Origin: Silene noctiflora
Taxonomy: Eukaryota; Streptophyta; Magnoliopsida; Caryophyllales; Caryophyllaceae
Reading direction: 5' to 3'
Length of the DNA stretch: 43,257 bases
Assembly: GCA_009801015.1 (NCBI GenBank)
Contig: VHZZ01000018.1
Location: 538,333 to 581,589, forward strand
This document shows, piece by piece, positions 1-9,576 of the stretch. The notes beneath the pieces were generated by a model. It searched no databases. It had not been told where the DNA came from and saw only the letters and a program-made list of their open reading frames with translations. The position numbers were made by a program, and so were the translations under genes. Within the stretch, counting starts at the first letter, position 1. Each line of letters begins with the position of its first letter.

Positions 1-1190
1 CCGTTAAATTCATATCTATAAGTCGAGAGGCACGGAAATGAATTAGACTAAGCATGTGTAGTAGAACGACCTAGTTCGGCGAGAGCGTCTGGGACTCGGT
101 CTATGGTTTGACAATAATATCGAGAGGTGGTTGTCTTTAGACCTAGATGATAGGCTTTGTTTATGACTTACTAGTTTAATATCTATATAAATACCAATTT
201 GCATGTGTAAACCAAATCCCTAGACGTCTTTTACATTATTGTTTTCTTTCTTGTTTTACTTTGCATAAACACCCAATCAACATACCAAATTCGTGACCGA
301 CTTAGATAGAATTCGATCCATGACAACTTTTTAGCAACTCCCGTCTCCTTCTGTTCGACCCCTATTACTACATTCATTTGTTACTAGGGTATTTATTTTT
401 TATTAGGTGTGCGACCGCCTATCAGTGTGCTAGAGACTTGACCTTTGCTTAGTGTTGGGTTAGTGATCCCTGAGTCTTTGTTGTGTGCTGGACTCGGATT
501 TCACACCTCTCTCTCATTGGATTAGTGCTTTGAGAAGGGTTTTATCTGTCAGGTGCTTCTCAATTTGTCAGTCTTTGAGTAATTATTTAAAATACTTAGA
601 ATGCTCTAAAATTGACCAAATTTAGTACTGTTTTAGTTCAACATCTTAGCTAAATTGTCACTAAGTTTCAAGATTTTAGGAGCTCATTTACTATTTTTAA
701 TAAAATTACACATTTAAGTGTACCCGGGTAAATTATTCCTGTCTGTGAAGGCTTGTTCTGTGATCTTAAGCTAGCCAGGCTTATAATTACAGTCCAAATG
801 CACTCTGCTGGGGGACTCGTGCAAGTCAGGGAGGACTCTCACGAGTTGGCTCTGGACTCACACGAGTTCTCATCTAGTGCCTGCTCCTTTGCCTTGCTGC
901 CCCAAGACTCGTGGGGGCTCTCCATCATTGCCCGAATACTTCATATATCTACTATGGCATTTAGTCTTGATCCTTCGCTCATTCTCTCTTGGTCGTTAAG
1001 TGCGATCAATTTAGCTCCCGAAATGCTCATAAATTCAATGTCGGCACTCTTCTCCTACCAAAAGCACCAAAACCTCATAGAATAGCAAATAGGCAACTAA
1101 AGATAAGAAACGACCCTAATACATACATAAAAACGTGTGGAGCGAGGCTAGTTAGGGGACTAAATGTGCGTAAATACGAGTCACAACACC
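1..1190. mobile_element. LTR-retrotransposon noncoding remains (gypsy-like)
   Basis: This stretch has no host-like coding sequence. Its composition resembles the LTR and untranslated parts of plant Ty3/gypsy elements: a 'gttcgacccctatta' segment near 353, a 'gtgcgaccgcctatcag' segment near 410, and a direct-repeat-rich 'ctcgtg/cacgagt' block near 815-915. It is a fossil, fragmentary and old, and I see no paired LTRs or target duplication inside the window. The family assignment comes from remembered similarity only. It may belong to more than one element. Confidence 0.3.
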
Positions 1191-1720
1191 TCACCACCAC
1201 ATACCCCCCGAGCACAATGGCTTTGCGGAGCGGCGTCATCGACATATTGTTGAGACGGGCCTTGCTCTCCTTACCCAAGACAATGTCCCAACAACTTTCG
1301 GGCCTTACGCCTTCACCACCGCTGCCTACCTCATTAATCGGCTCCCAACACCAACTCTCCAAAACAAATCTCCCTATGAAAAACTACTTCACCAAACACC
1401 CAATTACCTCAAGCTTCGTCCCTTTGGATGTCTTTGCTTCCCGTGGCTTCGACCCTACAATAGTCACAAGCTCGAAACCAAATCTAAACCTTGCATTTTT
1501 GTCGGATATTCTACGACACACAAAGTGCCTATCTCTGCTATGATCCCTCAACCCGTAAGCACTACACATCTCGCCATGTACGGTTTATTGACACTGAGTT
1601 CCCTTATGTCAACCTCACCAACTCCATGCCCTCCTCTCCCCGAAATCAAACCAATCAGGACCAAAGATCATATTACCTATCGGATATAGATCTGGTCAAA
1701 ACGTGACATGTTAAGGCTTA
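1191..1720 (+). mobile_element. Ty1/copia pol fragment (integrase region), fossil
   Basis: Translation on the plus strand shows pieces typical of the C-terminal half of a Ty1/copia integrase core, such as 'YLINRLPTP'-type and 'LRPFGCLCFP'-type stretches, followed by the 'FVGYS...' stretch that leads towards the reverse transcriptase. Only this part of pol is present: gag, protease, the reverse transcriptase core, RNase H and both LTRs are missing. The fragment is broken, with several breaks, and is clearly not functional. It abuts the gypsy-like sequence to its left without a recognisable boundary motif. Confidence 0.75.
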
Positions 1721-2194
1721 TGTGTTTAACAAAGATCATCTTTTTACACGTCTTGAAGAATAGGTCAAATGTTACCAAAGAGGAGGCCAACACTAGTAGG
1801 TTCTGGGGTGGAGTTTGTGATCCATTTTCATGTTTCATCCTGAAACTCATTATCTTAATATTTTTTGTGAGTTGTGATACATTATCCTTTTATGTTATTT
1901 ACATAATTTTTTTCATAATTAAGGCTTATGTGTTTAATAAAGAGAAAGTAGAACGTAAAATGGAACAGAGGGTCTAGACTATCAAAACAGTACGTAAATA
2001 AGCACTAAATGTTATACCCACTAGCCAAATATTTCACGACCATACGTCTGGCTCAAGATAAAAAGAGGCCTACATGCATGTATTATTAGTACATTCTTCT
2101 CCCATGAACTATGTTTTTGAATTCATTTGTACTCTACTACAACTAAAATTAAAATTCAAAAACTTGTAGAATTTTTTAGTAATTTTGTAGAATT
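1721..2194 (+). promoter_or_regulatory. Upstream region of the bHLH gene
   Basis: No gene is seen here. The sequence is AT-rich with one weak TATA-like string (gataaaaag, 2057-2065) about 130 bases before the bHLH start codon. This spacing would fit a short 5' UTR, but the match is weak and no other element is convincing. Confidence 0.3.
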
Positions 2195-3480
2195 ATGGAG
2201 GAGAGCTCCTCAAAACCTTCCTCTAAAGTTGCAAGGAAAATTATTGAGAAAAATAGAAGAATTCAAATGAAAGATCTTTGCTCTCAACTCAATTCTCTTG
2301 TCACTTCTTCTAATGCTTCATCTTCATCAAAGGTTTATATATCTTCTTGAGTTTTCGACTCCATTTACTTAAATTCTTCGATTTTTAATATCTTGATCGC
2401 TAAAGAGCGATAATAAGTTTGTATGAGAACGTTTTGAGACAATCAATTACCTAAGTTATGTTGTGAGGGAGACTGGTCATCCAGCTGTATGGCTTAGTGA
2501 TTAAGTGATTAGTTTCAAATTCTTATTTTCAAAACTCGTTATTACCTGCTTTAAAAGCATATATTATCTAAAACACAATACGTTTTTTTTACAAATTTTG
2601 TGGCTTTTTATAAAGTCACCCCAATTATTATTTTGCGACTAAGGTTTTGTTATTGTCGTCATGACAATATGCTTTAATAATGTTGGCAGGGATCGAAGTC
2701 ACTACCGGATCAAATCGACCAAGCAACGAACTACATCAAGAAATTGCAAGAGGATGTAGAGAATTTGAAAAAAACCAAAGAAAGTTTGGTTGGTGCTACA
2801 ACATTACATAGTAGTACAAATAATAATGTGCATAACAATATGTTGAAATCACGGGTCCAAATTGATTTACTCGAAAACGGGAGTGATTTACAAGTGGTTT
2901 TTGTAACCGGGTCGGATTGTCGATTTGTTTTCACCCAATTCATCCGTATTCTCCATGAAGAACATGCTGAGGTTCTTAATGCAAGTTATTCGGTTGATAA
3001 CAATATGGTTTTTCATAACATCCATGCAAAGGTACGTTAAATAATCGCTCGCGGCCTTTTCTTATGTTTCCACTAACTTTTTTCTAATCCTGAAAAAGAA
3101 ATTGCGTCATTTTAAAAAAAGAAAAAATTAATGCGAGTTATTCTTAATGGTCTACTTGTGCAAAAAATTGGAAAAATTGTAGTTTCCATTTCAAATTTTA
3201 TTGACAAATCGGATGTGCACCATGTCACCATTTGACTAGGGGATTAGTAAGGGTTTTCGTTGTGTTAAATTGCGAAAAACTATGAACTCTTTAGTTCAAA
3301 TTTTCAAAATTTTTAGAAGTTGATTTTTTGCATTACTGGTTCGATATCCTTAATATTTTCAATTTGTACTGATCCGCGAGTTACTTATATGCTTAAACAT
3401 TATTTCTTTCTATTTTGTAGATCGGAGAAAGTTCAAATGTTGCGCAAATTAGCGAAAGGTTGAATGTGTATTCCCCTTGA
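2195..3480 (+). CDS. bHLH162: bHLH162-like transcription factor, 3 exons
   Basis: The exons are 2195-2332, 2690-3031 and 3421-3480, joined by GT-AG introns in phase 0, giving 179 residues. The protein opens with MEESSSKPSSKVARKIIEKN, whose basic region has the E-x-x-R-R core of E-box-binding bHLH proteins (Glu18, Arg21, Arg22); helix 1 follows (MKDLCSQLNSL). A serine-rich loop spans the first intron, and helix 2 carries LPDQIDQATNYIKKLQ. The C-terminal half (VQIDLLENG...VFVTG...FIRILHEE...ASYSV) is the ACT-like region of the Arabidopsis bHLH162/bHLH36 group. A nuclear DNA-binding, dimerising regulator is expected. The usual His at basic position 5 is replaced by Arg, as in this subgroup. All splice sites and the reading frame are intact. 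I chose the first ATG in frame with the basic region. Its target genes cannot be read from the sequence. Confidence 0.9.
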
Positions 3481-3964
3481 TAGAAAATTATGTGCCTGGT
3501 CCTTTGATTGTACTTAAACCGTTCATAAATTATGTCACAAGTTATAATACAACTGGTGGTGTAGTTTTATAAAATTCTTAAATTTTGTTTACCTTTCAAA
3601 TTGAACAAATAGAAGAAGAGTGCAAGCTTACGATATATTATCCAAAGTATTTTGGTTTGAATCACTATACGAAGTACGAACATAATTAAAACTAAATTGG
3701 ATACAATTATTTGATCAAATAATTGTATTTACAACTTTATTAGATCATGCACGACAAAATGACATGCACGGAAACTTTATGATGGTCCACTTCCTTTTAA
3801 ACCTAATTTCATCAATTATTGTGACCATGTTTCATATTTTGGATATCGTGGTTTAATCTAGACTCCTTAATTGAATTTCATATTGCTTTACAAGATCGCC
3901 CAATTTCTCAACCATCTTCTAGGGTATGTTAATCACGTAGTTTTACGATTCTATAATAGTAAAG
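3481..3964. other. bHLH 3' flank, no gene seen
   Basis: AT-rich sequence that should contain the 3' UTR of the bHLH gene. There is no canonical AATAAA close to the stop codon, and nothing else is recognised. Confidence 0.4.
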
Positions 3965-3965
3965 G

Positions 3966-4199
3966 TTCGACCTGGTAAAATTGACCGACCCAAACTCAAG
4001 ATCCGAGCTTAACCCAATATCGAATTGATCCTACCCGAATGTTTATTGTTGCAAACAGATTATTATCCATGAATAACTTGATAATAGTAGACCCGGAAAT
4101 GACCCGAACTCGAAACAACAAGACCTGAACTCGACCCGAAACTAGCAAACTCGAAGTTGACTCGACCCGACGACCCGGTTGACCGTTTGTCAGGTCTAG
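3966..4199. mobile_element. GACCC-rich hAT-like MITE remnant
   Basis: The right end read on the minus strand starts 'tagacctgacaaacggtc', and the left end reads 'tcgacctggtaaaattgacc', so the two form degenerate terminal inverted repeats. The interior is rich in gacccgaa-type words. No clear 8-bp target duplication remains. It has the same style of ends as the elements at 4565-5069 and 6994-7825. Confidence 0.5.
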
Positions 4200-4564
4200 T
4201 AAAGGCATTAAATTGTTGTATAAAAACGTCTTGACTCTTGACTCTTGTATACCCGATTTGCAAAAGGATTATCTCAAGTTCTTTTCTTTTCATTTCCTCT
4301 CTAAGAATTGTATAGTAATCATTTCTATTCTATACTTATCATCTCTCTATTTTCATGCATAAACTTAGAGTCGTTGAATGATTCCAGAATACGATCTGGA
4401 GCGTAAAAAGGAAATAAATTATCCATTACTCTTAAGAAATGGAGAGGATCTTGGTTTGTATGCTATAGGCCTTTCGCATAATTATAGGTCCACATAACAA
4501 AACACTTATTCACGGGATTTTATGTTACAATAAAGGGATTGTATCATTGTATATCACTTGCTAC
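4200..4564. other. Spacer, no gene seen
   Basis: Moderately AT-rich sequence between two related short elements. I see nothing in it. Confidence 0.4.
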
Positions 4565-5069
4565 TAGACCTGTCAAACAGGTCGGGTCAAGAAATAATTT
4601 TTAACATTTTTTTTAATCTATTTTTTTAATTAAAAAAAATCTTTTTTAAAAACTTAAAACATATTTAAAATTAATATTTTAATCATATTCAACGTTTACA
4701 TTAATTATTTCAACGTTTACATTAATTATATTGACATAATTATTAAATTGAAGTTTTTTTAATAATTATTTTATTATCAAGTATTGTAAAAGTGATATAA
4801 AATTGATTTTTTAGTTATGTTTGTAATTTTTAATAATAAAAAAACAATTTTTTTACAATTTTTTTCAAATATAATATATAAATATTAATATTTTAATAAA
4901 AATCTTGATTTATCTTTGACCCAACGGGTCGACCCGTTCGGGTAGGGTCTCGACCCTAAAATAACGGGTCATTTCGGGTTCGGGTCACGGGTCATGGGGC
5001 GAAAAAACCGGGTTTGTAACTCTAAAAAACGGGTCGGGTTTCTGGTCGGGTCGAGTTTTGACCGGTCTA
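4565..5069. mobile_element. hAT-like MITE with GGGTC-rich ends
   Basis: The left end is 'tagacctgtcaaacaggtcg' and the right end read on the minus strand is 'tagaccggtcaaaactcg', giving inverted repeats of about 13 bases with one mismatch. The ends are rich in cgggtcg words, while the centre is almost pure A/T. About 505 bases with no coding sequence. I could not find a matching target duplication. This is a non-autonomous DNA transposon; the superfamily is inferred from the TAG...CTA type of ends. Confidence 0.55.
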
Positions 5070-5085
5070 GTGCCAACCCACCCTG

Positions 5086-5300
5086 CTCTCCTACCCGAAC
5101 CGGAGCTAAAGATTTCCAGTCTAGCCCGCCCCGACTCGGTAAAGACAAATAAATTAATCCCTATATGGATCGGGCTAGGCTAGAAAATAGGGAGCCAAGC
5201 CCAGACCGCCCCATCTTTAGTGTCGTGCCTGGGCTACAACACCCCCAGCCCAACCCTCTAGCCCAACTCGTGCTGGACCGATCCAATGTCTCGGTAGTAG
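5086..5300. repeat. GC-rich 'agccca/gggctag' repeat tract
   Basis: Degenerate short words such as 'agcccaac', 'gggctagg' and 'cgaccc' make this much richer in G+C than its surroundings. It is probably another eroded element of the same style as its left neighbours. Short open frames on both strands here have no family likeness. Confidence 0.45.
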
Positions 5301-5549
5301 ATTGTACCAAAGTACTACCAACAATTTTTTTTTTTTCAAAGGAGTAAGAGAACTTTTATCAAGTGGGTTAACTCTTGTTCTCGACAAGAATGTTATTGTC
5401 ATGGTAAAAGAAGTTTAATCGTATGATTTATATCAAATAACATAATGTAATAATTTTGAAATCGAAATCGCAAAGTTTAACACATCTTTGTCAAAAATGA
5501 TCTAGATTATCAGATAAAAAAAAAAAAAGACTTTGTAGTAATTGTAAAA

Positions 5550-5556
5550 CAAAAAA
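5550..5556 (-). terminator. Pol III terminator of the tRNA gene
   Basis: Read on the minus strand, the tRNA is followed within two bases by a run of six T, the usual RNA polymerase III stop signal, with a second T4 run shortly after. Confidence 0.8.
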
Positions 5557-5557
5557 G

Positions 5558-5629
5558 AGGTCCTACCGGGAGTCGAACCCAGGTCGCTGGATTCAAAGTC
5601 CAGAGTGCTAACCACTACACCATAGAACC
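5558..5629 (-). tRNA. trnQ-UUG: tRNA-Gln (anticodon UUG)
   Basis: Read on the minus strand the gene begins GGTTCTATGGTGTAG and folds into a standard cloverleaf. The acceptor stem pairs GGTTCTA with TAGGACC, including one G-T pair. The D arm contains the internal A box (GTGTAGTGGTTAGC). The anticodon arm is CTGGA-CTTTGAA-TCCAG, which places TTG at positions 34-36. The T arm CTGGG-TTCGACT-CCCGG contains the B box. The length is 72 with an unpaired discriminator base, no intron is present, and a T-run follows. CCA is not encoded, as expected for a nuclear gene. It matches the plant nuclear Gln tRNA type and looks functional. Confidence 0.96.
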
Positions 5630-6099
5630 GTTTGATGACAAAAGTCGTTTCAGAAGATTAATTAAAGTTCTATACTTCTATTTCATTTTCCAAATGAATA
5701 CGACGGTTTCAAACAACGATTCTGGTTAGGCAATCCAGAATCATATTGCAACCAAAAGTTCAAAACTTTGCCATTGTTTTAGTTGTTGTGACTTGTTAGT
5801 GGTTGACGAGGTTGCGAGTTTTTGTTTTATTCAATTGTCGTAGACTCCGAATAGCCAAATGGACTTCTGTCCGATAGACGAATTTATATAGGCTACTGCT
5901 AGGCTAACTGTTGAGGACTCTCATAAGGTGACAGTCTGATACCAAACTTGGTACGAGTACAAACAATATAACTCAAAATGAACAATAAACCGATAATACC
6001 AGTTTAACTGACTTGGTTATGCTATCTGTTGCATAACTTGCATTATGTACAAGTGCAAAGTACACTTGATATGTCGAAACTAGACACCAAGATGTCGAC
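5630..6099. other. Spacer, no gene seen
   Basis: I recognise nothing here with confidence. The right part, from about 6060, may hold further decayed ABCE coding sequence, but the likeness is too weak to call. Confidence 0.35.
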
Positions 6100-6915
6100 T
6101 GAAGAAGTTCGCCTTGGAACTCTGCCTTCAGTTATGATTTTCTTATTAGAACTGAACAAGCGCGCATTTATAGGCGCTATTATCCCAATACTTTCAGAGT
6201 TTCAGGTTATATAGGTTCCATGATAGGCTGTTCTACCGGCTACCTGTTCCGAGGGCAGTGCAAATCCTTGTTTTGAATGGTACAGACAACAGATGGTATA
6301 GGAAAATCAACTGCCCTCAAAATTCTAGCAGGAAACTTGAAGTACAGCATTGGTGCAGTTCAGTGTAAGTAATTGTTTATTTCAGCTGAGTTTACCTGAC
6401 TGATTCTTGATGTTTTTCCCTTCTCTTCACTTGACTACAGTTTTTGATGCAGAATGCACTAGGACTGGCAAGTCTGCGAGAGAGTCGGACCTACTTTCGA
6501 GGCTGTTCATGCTACAAAAGTATCTCACCCGCATATTGGAAGATAATCTGAAGGAATGAAGGTTGCGTCTTCTGGTGGCGTTTCCTGCATGTTCACTTCT
6601 TTGATCCCCCTAACCTGCTTCTCTGACTTTTTCAGCAGTTTCGTAACAGACAGTTATCAAGCGCCAGTATAAGGATAACATTCCAAAGGCAGTCGAAGAA
6701 AATATCGCCTATGTCGGGTCCTTTACACAGGCTCTAATGTACCTAGGCAACCGGATTTTTATCTGTCAACGATATTCCTTAGAGATTTACTTGTGCCAAA
6801 GGATCCGGGTTCTCTTGAAAGAAAATATCTTGATGCCGGATGAGTTTTTGGATCAGAAGATAAAGAGAGGATGGATAACAAGGCTGAAATGTTGATCTTT
6901 CTGGTGGTTTAATCG
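6100..6915 (+). pseudogene. ABCE (RLI) ribosome-recycling ATPase, decayed intron-bearing copy
   Basis: Pieces of an ABCE/RNase L inhibitor protein appear in order but in shifting frames. RLPVPR lies near 6238, and a Walker A stretch (DGIGKSTALKILAGNLK, the family has NGIGKSTALKILAG) near 6291-6341. TYFRG is at about 6490, followed in another frame by YLTRILEDNLK (about 6519-6552). IPKAVEENI is near 6680, LDQK near 6850, and an ABC signature LSGG at 6897-6908. A GT-AG intron is retained at about 6365-6452 and probably a second at about 6560-6640, so this is a DNA-level duplicate and not a processed copy. Frames change at least three times and stops interrupt it. It covers only the region from the end of the Fe-S domain to the first signature motif. 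The family recycles ribosomes in the cytosol; this copy cannot make a working protein. Confidence 0.8.
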
Positions 6916-6917
6916 GG

Positions 6918-6993
6918 TGAAAAAAATGTATGGTCTGAGATTCGAACTGTTGACCTCATACCTAGACGTAGCCAAGATATTAAGTGACAGCGA
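6918..6993 (-). mobile_element. SINE-like remnant (tRNA-type A and B boxes)
   Basis: Read on the minus strand there is an A-box-like string (TGGCTACGTCTAGG, 6961-6974) and a perfect B-box core (GTTCGAATC, 6939-6947), in the order and spacing of tRNA-derived plant SINEs. The sequence ends near the limit of the ABCE pseudogene. No poly-A/T tail or target duplication was found, so this could also be a chance likeness. Confidence 0.35.
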
Positions 6994-7825
6994 TAGGGGT
7001 GGCAATCGAGTGGTTTGGGTCGGATCTGGCCGAGTCATGTTATGTTAGGTTTTGCTCAGGTTAGTCAGGTCAAATCTTAGCTTGAGTTTGTGTTCGACGG
7101 GTCGGGTCATTACTAGGTTCATTTCAAGATCGATTCATTATTGGGTCGGGTTATTCTGATAATTGTTCGGGTGAAGTTGATCTGGGGTCAAGGCTTGCCT
7201 CGTTTGACTCATTAATTCATTATCGAGTCGATTTTTTCCGATTATTTTACCTATTCGTTTTGAATTGTGGTCATTACATAGCGAAATTATGGTTAGTAAA
7301 TTTTAAATATTTTAAAAAGATTGTTCATGATGTCAATTATCTTTTGGTTTTTATCACCTTGGTTTTTAGTCAACGTTGAGGTTATACTCCCTCCTATTCT
7401 ATATTTTCTTCCTTATTTCCTTAATCGGTTATTCGGGTTTTCTTCCCTATTTCCTTTTTTTGGGATGATTTGTGTGGCTCAAATTCAATGGCATGTGGAG
7501 TAGTGTGTTTGTGTGGTCCAAAATCACTTTCTTATTTCTTGTGGAAAAAGAAAAGAGGAAGAAAATATAGAATAGGATGGAGTATTTCAAGTTAATTTCA
7601 GGTTATGTCGGGTGGATCAGTTATTAGTCAAATTAGGTCCGGTCGAAGCATGTATCGTGTCGATTCGAGTTACGGGTCAAATTAGGTCGGGATGGGTTCA
7701 ATATCAAGTCTACCTTAACCGATTTTTGTCAAGTTACAGGTCAAGTCAATTTCAATTTGCAGCATTTTCAAATTTGTTGCATTAGATTTGCTCGGGATCG
7801 ACTCGAGTCGCAATTGGAAGCTCTA
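6994..7825. mobile_element. hAT-like element rich in GGGTCGG words
   Basis: The left end is 'taggggtggcaatcgagt'; the right end read on the minus strand is 'tagagcttccaattgcgact', a degenerate inverted match. The interior is full of 'ggtcgggt'-type words. Removing the nested Stowaway (7387-7582) leaves about 635 bases. No target duplication is visible. The TAGGGGTG terminus resembles that of the clean hAT MITE at 13004. Confidence 0.5.
7387..7582. mobile_element. Stowaway-like (Tc1/mariner) MITE
   Basis: The inverted ends pair 'ctccctcctattctatattt' on the left with the complement of 'tatagaataggatggag' on the right, over about 25 bases with one mismatch, flanked by TA on each side (7385-7386, 7583-7584). 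It is 196 bases long and non-coding. It lies inside the hAT-like element and is therefore younger. The left inverted repeat and its neighbourhood form a 60-residue open frame that is not a gene. Confidence 0.85.
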
Positions 7826-8154
7826 GTCTGAAATGGCCAAAAAAACACTTGATCTTTTGATTACCGTTACCATCGAGAAAACCCCAAATTGACTAAATTA
7901 GGTAAAAAAAAAAGTTGAGCAAGAAAAAGAATAAAGTAATAAATAATTCAAAAAGTCGTAATTCAGAAAATTTTCCACTCTCTCTCTTCAGTCTCCCCAC
8001 ACTCCACTCCATTCCTTCCTTCTCTACATCTCCACAATCATTCTTTTCTAACTTTTTCCCCAAAATTTACTCAATTTTTTCAATTTTAAACTCAAAAAGA
8101 TTCAAACTTTCTTCATATTCTTTAATTTTAATCAATACCCATTATTCTTTATAA
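7826..8154 (+). promoter_or_regulatory. Promoter and leader of the DUF641 gene
   Basis: From about 7976 to 8060 the plus strand is strongly pyrimidine-rich (ctctctcttcagtctcccc), a Y-patch-like leader common just upstream of plant coding sequences. No clear TATA box was seen. An open frame runs in the same phase from 7915 to the TAA directly before the ATG, but it starts at TTG, so I treat it as leader sequence. Confidence 0.5.
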
Positions 8155-9576
8155 ATGTTAGATATGGATGAATCAATTAAACCTCCACAAATTTCTGAAA
8201 TGTTTCAAAAATTTGCACTTTCTTTTAGGTCTAAAGCTTTTGAATTTTTTTCAGATGAAATTAGTAATAATAACAGCAATCAGAAGATCAATTTGATTGA
8301 TTGTGATGAACAAGATGAAGAAAAGATGGGAATTGTTGATCAGAGTTTGTTAATTGATGAAAAAGGTAAAGTTATTAAGAATGCCCAATTTAATGAAACC
8401 CTAATTATTTCATTATTTGCTTCAATTTCATCGTTTGAGGCATCTTATCTTCATTTGCAAACTGCCCATGTTCCTAATTTTGATCAGGATGCTGTTAATG
8501 ATGCTGATAAAAGTTTGATTTCTCATTTGCAAACGCTTTCGGAATTTAAGCAATTGTATAAGAATTATTATCAAAACCCTAATTTTAATGTTGAGTTTTC
8601 ATCTGGGTCTTGCTTAGAATTTCAAGTTAATGAGAATCAGCATAAGCTTAGGGCTTTGAAATCTGTGTTTAATCGATTGCAAGCTGATATTGATGTTAAA
8701 TGTGAGGAAGTTTCGGGTTTGAGGAAGGAGTTGGAGGAGTTGAGTAGGGTGAATTCGAGGTTGTCGAAAAGATTGTCTTTTTGTTGTTCTTCTGAGGAGG
8801 AGAAAGAGAAGGAGAAAGGGTGTATTGAGGTTTTGTTGACTGTAAGAGTGTTTGATAGGATGTTGCGCGAGGCGTTTAGTTTTTCCCATAAGTTTACTAA
8901 GGTTTTGGTTGGTTTGATGAAGAGAGCTGGTTGGGATTTGGAATTGGCCGCGAATTCTGTTTATTCTGGTGTTGATTATGTCAAGAAAGGGCATAGTCGG
9001 TATGCTTTGTTGTCGTATGTTTGCTTGAGGATGTTTCAAGGGTTTGATCTTGAGGGATTTGGGGTGGGTGAGGAAGGTGGTGTTTGCAATGGCCATCTTT
9101 CGACATTGAATAGTGAGGAGAAGAGGGTTTTGAGTTTGAGGCAGTTGAAGGATCATGTTTCGACCAATCCAATGGAGATGTTGAGGGAGTGTCCAAATTG
9201 TGAGTTTTCACGGTTTTGTGAGAGGAAGTATCAAGAGCTCATCCATCCCACTATGGAGTCGTCGATATTTAATGAATTGGATCAAGGTGAAGTAGTAAAT
9301 TCTTGGAAGTCATTGGGTGTATTTTATGAGTTGTTCGTTAAGATGGCAAGCGCCGTTTGGGCACTTCATAAGCTTGCCTTTTCCTTTGATCCTCATGTGG
9401 GTTTTTTCCAAGTGGAGCGAGGTGTTGATTTCTCAATGGTGTATATGGAGGATGTCACTAGGAGATGTAAGTTCCCTTGCAAAAGTAGACCGAAAGTCGG
9501 ATTCACCGTAGTACCGGGTTTTAAGATAGGGCAGACGATAATACAATCACAGGTCTACTTGACGGGCATCAACTAA
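8155..9576 (+). CDS. DUF641 / GIL1-IRKI family protein, intronless
   Basis: One uninterrupted frame of 473 residues. The N-terminal segment (QISEMFQKFALSFRSKAFEF) precedes the DUF641 core at about residues 75-130 (SLFASISSFEASYLHLQTAH, then FDQDAVNDADKSLISHLQTL). A coiled coil covers about residues 160-205, rich in Leu, Glu and Lys. A glutamate/lysine run (EEEKEKEKG) follows. The C-terminal part has FDRMLREAFSFSHKF, FEL-type helices and the family's end signature VGFTVVPGFKIGQTIIQSQV. The family includes Arabidopsis GRAVITROPIC IN THE LIGHT 1 and IRK-interacting protein, which act in growth and tropism signalling; the biochemical role is unknown. A second Met lies at codon 4, so either start is possible. 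Length and domain order are normal and nothing suggests decay. Confidence 0.92.
   Translation: MLDMDESIKPPQISEMFQKFALSFRSKAFEFFSDEISNNNSNQKINLIDCDEQDEEKMGIVDQSLLIDEKGKVIKNAQFNETLIISLFASISSFEASYLHLQTAHVPNFDQDAVNDADKSLISHLQTLSEFKQLYKNYYQNPNFNVEFSSGSCLEFQVNENQHKLRALKSVFNRLQADIDVKCEEVSGLRKELEELSRVNSRLSKRLSFCCSSEEEKEKEKGCIEVLLTVRVFDRMLREAFSFSHKFTKVLVGLMKRAGWDLELAANSVYSGVDYVKKGHSRYALLSYVCLRMFQGFDLEGFGVGEEGGVCNGHLSTLNSEEKRVLSLRQLKDHVSTNPMEMLRECPNCEFSRFCERKYQELIHPTMESSIFNELDQGEVVNSWKSLGVFYELFVKMASAVWALHKLAFSFDPHVGFFQVERGVDFSMVYMEDVTRRCKFPCKSRPKVGFTVVPGFKIGQTIIQSQVYLTGIN

Noticed and set aside
7915-8154. Open frame of 79 residues directly before the DUF641 start
   Set aside because: It begins with TTG, is Ser/Phe-rich because of the pyrimidine-rich leader, and ends in a stop adjoining the real ATG; best read as 5' UTR.
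8614-9211. Minus-strand open frames of 180 and 76 residues
   Set aside because: They are shadows of the DUF641 coding sequence on the opposite strand.
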